Assembly (NCBI GenBank): GCA_029204225.1
Contig: CM055109.1
Span: forward strand, 18,923,783-18,987,782
Direction: 5' to 3'
DNA length: 64,000 nt
From: Diphasiastrum complanatum
Lineage: Eukaryota; Streptophyta; Lycopodiopsida; Lycopodiales; Lycopodiaceae
The notes below the pieces were generated by a model. That model saw nothing but the letters and a program-made list of their open reading frames with translations, was not told the origin of the DNA and made no database searches. The translations under genes were made by a program, and so were the position numbers. Below, piece after piece: positions 12,101-24,100 of this stretch (positions are counted from its first letter, which is position 1; each line of letters starts with the position of its first letter).

Positions 12101-15100
12101 ACTTAGGTTTCTTAGCATAAAGCTTATGCTTTCTAAGCAGTCGAAACACCTTTCTGAGGTGTTTAAGATGCTCCTTCCTCATTAAACTGTAGGACGAGGA
12201 TGTCATCTAAAAATACGACCGCAAACTTACCCAAGTATCGTCTGAGAACATTGTTCATCAAGGTCATAAAGGTAGCTGGAGCATTTGTGCGCCCAAAGGG
12301 CATCACCTTGAACTCATAATGACCATGACGAGTCCTAAAGGCTGTTTTCGTCGGGACATCTTCCGACTTTATAAGGACTTGATGATATCCTGATCTAAGG
12401 TCAATTTTACTGAAAAACTTAGCCCCGTCGAGTTGATCAAATCTGCCCGAGGCATTGGATACTTATTCTTTATTGAGGGCTCTGTAATCTACGCAAAGAC
12501 GCATAGACCCCTCCTTTTTCACCAAAAGGATTGTTGATGCCCATGGTGAACTACTGGTCTGAATTTGGCCTTTCCCAAGATAATCTGTTAACTGCCTAGT
12601 TATTTCTTCATCCTCTGTTCGGCTGACCCGATACGGAGGTTTAGAAACAGGTGCTGTACCTGGTACTAGGCTTATTACATGATCTACATCTCTGCTAGGT
12701 GGTAAACCATGCGGTAAATCTTCAGGAAAAACATCTTTAAATTTAGACAATAAAGTTTTTTTATTTATTTAATTTCTGCTGTAAAGAACTAGAAATAGGA
12801 ACTTCTGGAATAAAGTGAAAGTCACATAAGAATATCTGATGGTCGTTATATCCGACTGACAGAGCTGTGAACTGAAGACCATAGGGCTGTTGGGGACATC
12901 ATGCTCCCCATGCAACTGGATCTCTCGGCCTTTATGCTGAAAGCTGAGGGTGTTCTCCTGATAATTTCTGTGGAGGGAAGGTCCTAAGCTGTAGAGCCAA
13001 TCTCTCCCGAGAACAATGTCTGTGCAATCCAGGTGCATTATCTGAAAGTTTATTTCATCTTGATACCCCTGAATACCGAGATTTAAATCACTTACCATGG
13101 TTTCCCAAACTTTTTTTGTCTTCACCCTTAGCCAAAGAAACTATGTACCTGTGCTGACTAGGTACCTCTGGAAGTCTGAGTTTTTTAACTAGAGTGTAGT
13201 TGATGAAATTATGGGTCACCCCATCATCAATGTTCATGCTCTGATACCAGTGTTAGAGGTCTCAACACCACAGTAGGGCAAACACTAATTGATCCACCCA
13301 ACCTTGCCTACTCCCTGATATGGAGCAAGCCCCTCCTTGCCCAGTGTGAGGACTGGTAGCATGCATACTGCCAAGTGTTGGCCACATGGCACTGACGTGG
13401 CCGACTGCACGTCGGGACCCAATGTGCGGCCCTATCCTGCTGACAGGGTCCCTAGGTTGTGTTAGGCCCGCCATGGCTATGGACCGTGCCGGGGCACACT
13501 ACTCACACTGTCTTGCCCTGTCTTGCCCTGCTGGACACGACCCTGAGTGTGGTATCTGACCTCCTGTGTTCTCTAGGGTTCGGCACTGGTTACGTGCTTG
13601 TAACAATTCTAAAGGAAAATGTTTTATTGACCTTCTTTTCAGTTCTTCCCGAGTGCTTTTTGGCATGAGTTCATTCCTCGCTCTCCACCACCTCTCCTGG
13701 AGGACCTCCACATTTGGACTAATTATGCTACTAGCTTCTATACCGTCCCTACCGACTCACCTATCTCTATATCTCCACGACCATCTGAGTTATCCTTCTT
13801 CACATCTGACATGGTACTTGTAGCCATTAAGAAGATGAAGTCCCACAAGGCCAGAGATATTGAAGACCTTGAGTCTAAACTTCTCTCCCATGCATCTGAC
13901 TTACTCGCTCCCACCATAGCAACCCTTCTTAATTCTGCAGTTGTTTCCGGTTTCCCATCATCCTGGTGCACTAACATTATCCACCCCATCCATAAGAATT
14001 CCGAGTAACTAATGCACCATCATGTTTGGGCATGTCCTGGCGAAGTTATATGGTACTATACTTCAATCTGTTGTGAGCTCAAAGGCGGAGACTAGGAGAC
14101 TACATGCTATGGGTCAGGCAGGTTTTCGGGCCCATTATTTTACTACAAATCACATCTTCACATTACGGGCCTTGATTGAGGCTAAGCACAGGAGAGAGAG
14201 GGGTTTTTGTGGACTTCAGGATTCTGTTCCTCGCTCATTGCTCATCCAGAGACTTTGAGACCTCGGCTTCTCCACCGACATCATTCTTGCTATGATGGCA
14301 CTTTATGAGTGTGTCCTGGGATGTTTCCAGCATAGCAGTGGCATATCTGATCACATTGGGAGCACTATTGGGGTGAAGCAGGGTTGCTCCCTCTCACTCC
14401 TCTTTAGCTTGTATATTGATGAGTTGGAGAGAGTCATTACAAAGTGTGGTGGTGCTGGTTGTAGGCTTGGGGACATCTTGATTGCTATCCTCCTTTATGC
14501 CAATGATGTGATACTGGTCTCACTGACCAGAGAGGATCTATAGCGATAGTTGGATTGCTTACAGGAGTTTTGCACCAGATGGGGCCTAGGAGTGAACAGT
14601 GGGAAGACCAAGGTTATGGTCTTCAACACTTCTCGAGCATTCATGCAGCGATAGGAGCTTACTTTTGATGGACAGGTCCTAGAGGTGGTCCCTTCCTATA
14701 CATACCTGGGGATCCTTTTCTCGGGTCCTTTTTTTAGCATGAGACAGACCGCTACCACTCGACTAGGGAAGGGACATGCCTCCCTTGTTCAGCTAGAGCG
14801 ATTTTGTTTCCGAAAGTCCATCCAGGATGCCCGCAGTAAGTGCCGCCTCCTTGATACTATTGTCACCCCTACGGCTCTATATGCGGCAGAGGCATGGTGT
14901 ACAGGTCTCCTCTCTTCACACTGGGCCAGTCCTTCACGATTACAGACCACCATGCTAGCTCGGTTGAGTCGAGCGAAGCCTTCTGTTCCACATGAGATTC
15001 TCCTAGCCGAGTTTGTAGTTCCACCTATATAGATCGATGCAGCTCTTCAGCTCATTACCTATATACGGAGGGTACAGGCATTACCAGAGACAGACAGATG

Positions 15101-18100
15101 ATACATACAAATTGCACTAACCTCCTCACTGTCCTCATGATCAGGGCTACAGATTAACATGTTTCTCTCAGGCATCTCACCTCCTACTTGAGGTATCTCC
15201 ATCACAAAGCTTCCCTCAGGCACCCATCAGTATATCAAACGATTCCTCTATCGAGCATATCTAGAGCGGACTTGGCGTAGCCAGTTAGGGGTTAAGCCAG
15301 CTTTCTGTCGGACCCATTTTTTGGAGCTGGATGCATCAGGGACCCAAATGATGATGATGACGACAAGGATGATAGCCGATTACATGCTCATTGAGATCAG
15401 AGACAGTGTACTTCCCACCATCACGTCACTGCCAGGATCACCAGACATCCTACACAGAGACGTATTACTACACGTGCTCATGCTCATAGACGACGCTAGC
15501 AGGCTCCAGTGCTTTCTCACGTTACGGCTCGCATTATCTTTCTACAGCATCAACAGAGCAGCAGCATCAGCACATTCTTGACATCTTGACATGGATACAT
15601 ATGATTATCATGCGCACACACTCTCGCTTACGTGTCTATTTAGTTTGTACTAGATGTTTTCTTTATTACAGCTTTGGAGATGTTTTATGCGCTCCCATGG
15701 TTACCACATACTTGACATGTACTTCATTAGTCTTATATGCCTTTTGGCATGGAAAAGACATTAATAAAGCTTTCTTTCTTTCTTTTTTTCTTTCTATCTT
15801 TCATGTTCATGTTATGTATCAAGGGGGGTTTGTCGCTTCAGCTATGGCAACTAGAGTTATGGCATAGGTTAGGTTTCTTTGGGCTATAACTTGTGCGTCC
15901 TTTTGATCAACTACTTTCATACATTCATGGTCTCTTTGGATCACTTGGCGTACTTACGATGACATTTTCACTCTTCTCTGGCACTCTTGTTCTATTAGAA
16001 CGACACAATGGAGGAGCTTTAGCCTCAAACAAGTATGATATTCAGGTTATATTCTTAGGTAGGGAACCTTATTTGTTGTTGCCTATGTCTATATTTATTC
16101 GTAACTTGGTACCAAAGCACATTCTTGAGCAATTGGTATCAATTTCTTTTTTTCTCTCTAAATGCTTTATGCCTAGCCATTTTTCTCTCTCTAGACCTCA
16201 ATGATGTCTTTTGCTATAACTGTTTTGTTTGCGTTTGAAATCCAGATTTGTTCACTTCTTTGGCTTCGCAGCAGTAGAGTGCCCTCGAAGTATTTTTTTA
16301 GTGCTGGCCACTCTAATGCTAGAAATCCTAATTTTAAGTTTTTTGGGAGAATTCTTTTGGGTAACTTACTTCATTATTTGGTGCTCTTTTGCATGGTGAT
16401 TTTTTCGACATTCACTTGCTTCGTGGTTTTTCCAATTGTTGTTTGCATGTTGATTAGAGCCTACATTGAGGTAATGACTAGGGCCCTCTTTCTCAGGGTT
16501 TGTGTTTCTTCCACATTTTCCTATCATGGCATGTGGATGTGCATCTACCTCACACTTTGACGAGACTCCTCAACTTTCTGTTGTGGACACCATTCTTTAG
16601 CAGTTTCAGCTCATGTGACAAGATTTTGGGGATTGTTTTGATTGGTTTGGATCCCAACTTGATTGACTTGAGGTATCAACTGGCACTCCACCAACATCCA
16701 CCTCTACATGCTACTATTAGTGCACCTTTTTTTAGGCTTCTTGTTACGTACTCATAAGGGAACGTAACAGGTTACCTGAGGTGACAGTCTCGTTATACAG
16801 GACATGGCACTGGTCTAGAGCTATAGGTCGTTTGGGTGCCATCTGTCAATGTTCTATTGGTGTGGATAACCCAAAGTCATTTTCATGCGGCAGTGCGCGC
16901 AACCAACGTGTGTGAATGGTTATGACGTGACCATGTTGATGGAAATGACATGTACTATGTATGTAGAGGTGGATTTCCATGCACTTGGCATTCAGAGCTC
17001 TTCCCACGTGCTACAAGCCATTAATATTTTGCAGAATCAAATTTTAGAGATGCAATCCAAACATGTGCTCAGGTGGAAAAAAGGACCGACATCCCAATGT
17101 GTTGTCATGGTTGGAATGGTGGATTTCTCATTTTTCCATGCATGATTCACCGAATAGTACTAAGAATGCTACTGCCATCATGTTTTTGCATAGTGAGGCA
17201 TTTACGTGGTGGCAAGATCTTAAGCCCCCTATCACATGGGATGCTTTTTCAGGATGCCCTTCATGGTTGCATTTTTACTAGTCCTCGACAATTTTGAACA
17301 TCATCGTCGATTCGCTACCATACAAATGGGGAATAGGCCATTAGATGCCTATTTACAAGAATTTCAAAAGTTTTGCCTTGCCTTGTGAATCAAATTGGTC
17401 CCACGCTGATTAAACTACATTTTATTTTGTGGCTTCCTAAAGAATTTCAACTTGAAGTGCAACGTAACCAACCGCAGAGCCTTGAAGATGCACTTCACTT
17501 TGCGAAGATCTTGGACGATACCCATTCTGGTGCTTAGAAGGAGCAAAGTTTGCCCAAGGTTGAGTCAAAGGAGAAGAAATTCTTCAAGAAGCAGGGAGAC
17601 AGACACCGGTTCCCAAGACACATCAAGTTGGATCGTGCAGATTATGATGACAAGGCAAGGACCAACAGTTTGTGTTTCTCTTACATGGAGAGAGGGCACC
17701 TTGCGAAAGACTGCCCAAAAAAGTAAAAGAAAGCTAGAGGTCAGCTCAAATCTTTTAAGGCACTAGGTAATTCTAGCATTTCTTTTGTTGATTTATCCGT
17801 AATGGATGGTTCTATTTGTGAAAACTGTTGTTTTAATACATATATTTTTAGCCCCCACGACCACATTTGGATGAATGGATTTGTGGGACGCCAAGCTGTG
17901 AATGCTCTATTCGATGATGGTTTACTATTATTTTGTTAATTCAAAATTTGTGCCAATACTCCAGATGGCTACCGCGCCAAGTAATCACAAGTATGTCGTG
18001 AAAATGGCGGCAGGAGAGGATCGACAAATCAAGGACTAGACTGTTCCTCAACTTTGGAAATTCAAGATTATAGTGAACATGTTAATTTTCATATAATGAA

Positions 18101-21100
18101 TTTGGATAAGGTAGATATAATCTTGGGTAAGGAGGAGTGGTTTTACTCCAAGAATGAGTCATTGAAAAAGGATTACGTTTCTCATAGTTTTTCATTTTTG
18201 CACAATGGCTCATTAGTAGAACTTTTAGGTGATGTAAATAATTCAGACACTCCTTTTATATCTTCTTTGGAAGCCAATGCCTTGAGTCAGATTAGAGAGA
18301 TTAATCAATTATGCTTTTCTGAGATCCAATCTGATTTGTATCTTTCACTTCGAGATCTTTGTCGAACTGATGGTTTTTTTGGTCGCATCTGGCTAAATGC
18401 CCTAGCAAGAAATTCTAGGGAGGTCTCTATATTGCCTTACTCTACATTGGTCTTGATTATAGTAGCAGGCTTATTTGACAAGTTGCTGGTTTCTTTTTGA
18501 AGCAGCTCTTCTCTTTCACAGGTTGTGTTCTTGACTGCAATCTCTTTGGCTTCGATGTTCCTTTCAGACTTTGATGACCTCCTTTGGGATTCACAGTTCT
18601 ACATGCTACCTTGTGGCCCATTGCCGGTGTCATTGTCTCTTTTGGATCTTAAGTATTAGTTCTTGGTACAATATGGTGGTAATCGACACTCTTGGTCCAT
18701 ATGGATAGCTTGGGACATTCATACATTTACCTTGTCACTACTACCTATTACTACTTAACATGCTTGGTTATTATGACTAGCTTGGATTGTGATGTACACC
18801 TTTCTCTTTTGTAGCGGCAACATGGTGGAGCCTCTTCTATGATACATTGTTTGACCTCCTTTTCAACATCTTTATTATTCTTATTGGATGTTGCTTTGTA
18901 CATGCTCACATTGAGGGCAACATTTTTTCATTGGGGGATCGTTACGGACGTCTGGTCCATCTAGCACTTTTATTGGTGCCTAGCAATACATTAATGCCTT
19001 GCAACTTGCCATTTTATTTATTATGCTGGCCACATGCCCTTTTATTCATGTATAGGCCCAAGGGCTCTTTATTATTCATGTTGGCCGAAGGCCCAACTTT
19101 TATTAGTTAATTCTTTGGAGTAGGGGTTTTGTAGAAGGGCACACTATTTACCCTTCACAAGATCTACCACCCTTGATTATTTGAATCCTAGTTTAAGGGT
19201 TCCTCAAGAGATAATAAATTGGCATTATGAACGCTCATTTCTTAGCTTATTGACTTGGTATTGCTTGAGCTCATTGCTATTACTTGTAGGGCTTCAGCAA
19301 TTGATATTATGTGACGCTTTTGATCATTCTTTGTACGGGAGTGATCATTTGCTTCATGGATTGTCTCTTTATGCTGAATATGTGTAATTGTTTGCATAAT
19401 AGATGGATTCTCTTGTTTTGAGCTTTTGGTATTTTGAGATGCTTTTGTTGTTAGATCTTGATGACTGCTAGATGATTGATTATGCACAAATTCGGTCCTT
19501 AGTATGTCACAAAGTGAACCCAATGAACCCACACTCGATGATATAACCCAACAATCATGCCCGTGTTAACTCATGCTTGGAAACGGGACAAATTTCTTTG
19601 AGCATAGGTTTTCCAAGGAGTTCCTTGTCAATCATGCCCCTTGACAAGTGGTTATTTTTTAATAGCACCTAAGCAATATAAACAATATGCTATTTTAAAA
19701 GAAAAACCATAGTTGTAGTGGTTTGGGATTTGCAGTCGCGAACCGTCTAGAAGAAAGAGCCTAAATTTTTTTATCTATAGCTTGTGGAACATTACTAGCT
19801 TAAACAATGTAATAATTCCTAGTAACTACACTCAGAGTCAGTAGTAGGAATAATATAGGTATTATTGCAAATAAGTGTTATCTAGTTTGGTGATATGGTT
19901 GTCTCTGAAATGTTATGCGCGTAGTTAGCCTGGAATTGCTCTTCTATGGGAACCATACTAAACAGTTTGCTATGGTTCATTACAGTTCAATAATGCCTTG
20001 TACTACCCCTTTGGTATGCAACCATCTTTGTACATAAAAAATCGGAGTTTTATCAAGTCATCCATCTCTCTCACTCCAAAGCAAGCATTTGCTATATTTC
20101 AGTAGGGTTTGATACAGTTCAGTACGTCCAGTAGGGTTTGTTATGGTTCAGTGGGGTTTGATATGGTTCAATGTGGTTCGCTGTTGTTTAGTAAGGTTCA
20201 GTGCGTATGGTTCAGTACGCATTAGGTTTTGATGTTAGTTGGGTCATGACTTTTGCATTTAGGTTTATGCAAGCTGATGCCAACTATGTCATAATTTTTG
20301 TGCTCAACTTTACACAATTCATATTATGTATACAAAATCTCACCCAACCATGAAGAATTGGACTTGAAACTAATGGAAACCAAGATTATCTTAATCCTCT
20401 GTTTTTTATCTTCCTACTGATACCCGTATCACATATATTTATGAAATAAACAAGTAAAACAAAGTAAAAAATTCCCAAATTGTGATTTTTACTAATGATT
20501 CGTGAATCATGAGTGCAAGTTGCAACTATGAAAATAAAAGGGCCGTCTAAGAAATGCCACGTAGGACAAAAAAAAACGCTGGATTTTAAAACCCCGACAA
20601 ACTTTCAGGTCCAGTTTAGCTTAACCTTACTAGTAATGTGTAGTTAACATGACACGATTATGACGCATGCAACTGCGACTTCAAGAACCTATGACGCTCA
20701 TTAACTAACTTTTTCAAATTTGAAAATGAGATTTTGTCCCTCGTTTTAACTAGCGAGAGAATAGACATAGAATCTCAGGTACACCATGGATGAAGAATAG
20801 TGTCTATTTTCTTTTTGGTCTGTCAGCTGATGTTTGCGGAGATGTCTCAGTTTCATCTACACATTGTTCTCCCTGCCGAGAATGCTCTGATAGCTAAAAG
20901 AGGAGTAGTGAAAGAATCCACAGTTTCTCCACTTGATATGATCGCTGGTAGTTCACACTCTTTGAGCGCTCTCATATTGTTAATGATGAATCAAGCTATC
21001 AACGTATGAAATAAATAAAAAGAAAGAAACATACGAAATGACATTTTATACGTCTAGTATCCTTATATTTCCTCTAATCTCCTTATATTTCCAACAATAA

Positions 21101-24100
21101 TTGAGAATGCACATCATCTTCCTTTGAGCATTCTTGTACACAAATACTACGAATGGCAATGAATGTTTGAGATTAAAAACAACTGCCCGGAACTTATTCA
21201 AATTTTTTTCGTATGCACTTCAGATAGAGTCTGAAGTTCCAGGTTTGGTGGAGCAACTTAAGTCGATCAAGGACATCTTTCAGGATTTAAATGTCTCAGA
21301 ACCACTGTAAGCTTCTAAGATATAATTATGCATTATCTTTTCTATGAGCTGTTTGATATGAAGCATTCTTCAAAATCGTAAATTTTCCTATGGGCATTTG
21401 CAAACATTTTTTGAGACGGATCTGTTGAGAAATTTGTATGTCAAGTCATAGAATAGGAGGCATTTGCAAATATTATCTGAGACATATATGTTGGGAAAAT
21501 GGTATGCTAACTTGTAGAACAGGTAACAGTTTGGTGGCTTCCAAGGTCTGGGATTTTGAAACATCCTCTAGTATGATCATCAAACAAATCGACAATGTGT
21601 CATATGAAGTTCATTACATACAATTTATGCTTAATTTTTTTAATTGCTCTGCAAATTTAGTCCTTTGTAATGGTTTGAAGAATATTCTCATCTGTCTATT
21701 TATGTGAACCTTGCAATTTTTTGAAACGGCCTTGTTTGTAGGTATGCCGAATTGGCTGCAGTTCCAGAAGAAAAAAGAAGTTTGAGGGACTATATTCTGA
21801 TTCTTGCATATGAAAGTATGCAGAAGTTCAGAAAAGAGAATGAGGAGTTGCGCTTAGAGCGAGACACTTCCAGGTTTGTTCTTTCAAGTGTTTGATTGGA
21901 TGATATGTGGTCCTGATGTTGGAGATTGGTTGTTGTAATCTAGTCAAATACTCAAAAATTGAAGAATTTTTCTAGGACCAAGAAAGCACAACTGCTAAAA
22001 GCATTGACATAATCTTTCATGTCCTTCTCCTAGTTAGCAAGTTGTGCAGTTAGAATATGCTTTTAGGGTCTATAGTACTAAAAGCTTTATGCTGGAACAT
22101 GTTGATCTCTTTACTAAGTAATTGAGGGCTACGGAGGTCATATAATATTGGTTTTTGAAAGTATTGGCAATAAAAACATCATGAAATGAACTTCCAACAA
22201 AGCCATGGGAATAAGAATGCTCTCTGTAAATGCACATGTGACTTTTGTGAAGCATTGAGATGAGATGCTTTAAAAGAAATAAATTGCAATTGCTTGAAAC
22301 AGAAATTTTTTGAATGTTAGAAGTGTGAGCCCATATTTTGCAACGCACTCTTGTGTGCCTCAAACATTCACAAAAGTGTAGATTGATTGCTAGATTCATG
22401 AAATAAAATATGATGGTGAAGTGATTTGGAACCTTTAATTTTCCATTTATTCAAATACCTAGAGAGTAGGCATGATGGGATAGTAGATCTTGTGAAATCT
22501 ATAGACATCCTATTTTAGATTTTTGTTTGGTAAAACTAATGTTTTTTTTTTACTTTCACATAAGTGTTATTGGTCTGTACTTTTAACTAGAAAAAATGTT
22601 TCACAAATCCGCGATTCGAAGAAGGAATTATGGTTCAAATCGGTTCGATTCGAATCGAAAACCTGTTCAAATCGGTTACAGAGTAAAAAAAAATTCAAAA
22701 TGGCCCCAAAAACAAAAAAAATGTTCGAATCGGCCGATTCAAACCTGTGCATGAAACATTGACTAGAAAACATGGATTTTCTTATTGTTGTCCTTAGAAA
22801 TGGGTGGTATTTAACAAGCTAATGAAGATCATCAGTCTCTTCGCTACCTCTTCACCCAAAAGGACCTTAGTATACTTCTTCATTCTCCACGCAAGTACAG
22901 CTATTTATAGCAGCCATAATGTCATTTGGCCCTATTCTCCAACTATGCCCTAAAATGGCACGTAGCCAAAAACTAGAAATTATGGTCCAAATACAATGTA
23001 CCAAAATTGACCAATAAGAATGGGTCCAAACTCGACCTCATCCATTTAGCTATTGCCAAAAATAGTAAAATCACTATTTAGGCCTTTATTGACAATTATA
23101 AAACTATCTCTAAGTTGAGTTTTCAAGTTGGCCTCCAAAAATGCCAAGTAAAAACAATGTAACTAGTTGACAATTTTCACATGTTGTAGTACTAGCAGGT
23201 AAACGAGAGAAAGCATCAATAGTAGCAATACTTTTTCCAAGCCTGTAGTGGATATCGAAAACACTAGATGAACTTGAGCCAAGTTGTGTTCTCTTTTGAT
23301 GTGGAGAATACATCTTTGTTGATTCTATGTCCATCTCAAGTCATTTTCTCATGTATCTTGAGTTTCTATGTGTAGAATGTTGATTTTCTTGTTGATCTTG
23401 ATTCCTCACGTGTGAAGGACAGTAGGTTGTTGCTGTAGTACGGAAAGGGATAGTACCTTACTGTATTTTCATGTTAATGTTCAGATCTTAGTAATCTATG
23501 CAAGACTAGCATGCTAAAATTGTTGGTTTCGACCTTCTAGCTAATTCTAGATGTGTTGATCAAATTGCCCCAAGATCAAAGGTCCATCAAGTGCATTTTG
23601 GATCTTGAATTTTCACATGGTATCAGAGCAGGTTGCAGGCCAAATTTGGAATGTGACTAATGAACTTCTCAAGGAAGTTGGTAAGTGCATTTTATCAAAG
23701 GAGGCTTGGGATTCATTAAAGAAGCTTTATGAATCTAAGTCTACATCTAGGGTTCTAACCCTAAGAAGACAAATCTTTTCTTGTATGCAAAAGAAGGAAG
23801 GGAGTGCTCATGCTTTTGTTTTGAGGGTTAAAGCATTCAATGATGAGCTAGCATGTATTGATGAAAGCATTAAGGAGATAGAACTTGTTCAAGTTGTACT
23901 AAATGGCTTGTTGGATGATCATGCTAATCTTGTTCAAAGTTTTGCTATTCAAAAGACTTTGCCAAGTATGGTGGATTTGCAAGAGATTTTGGTGAATGAG
24001 GAGTTTAGGCTTCAATCAAGAGGAAGTGGATCTACTACATCTCAAGTTGATGGAGAGGAAGCTATGTTTATCGGCGGCAAAAGCAAGTGGTCAAAGGGTC

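Larger units (their letters stand above)
10149..13605 (-). mobile_element. chromovirus (Ty3/gypsy) with both LTRs, gag deleted
   Basis: LTRs at 10149-10506 and 13251-13605 start tgttagagg, end taaca, and share long identical tracts. The 5-bp target duplication attct is at 10144-10148 and 13606-13610. On the minus strand the order is PBS, protease, RT, RNase H, integrase, chromodomain, PPT. The interior is only about 2.7 kb: the PBS is followed at once by protease [10 protein letters not shown], so gag is wholly missing. Reading frames are broken and the chromodomain has a stop. Related to the element at 47485-50609. Inserted into a LINE inside intron 2. Confidence 0.93.

Noticed and set aside
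13238-13249. Sequence complementary to initiator tRNA, considered as a tRNA gene fragment
   Set aside because: Only the 12-nt primer-binding site is present, next to an LTR. The same applies at 23618, 42963, 54918 and 61337. No cloverleaf was found.
15586-16560. Several overlapping hydrophobic plus-strand frames around the LINE tail
   Set aside because: T-rich sequence gives leucine- and phenylalanine-rich frames by composition alone; no family motifs.
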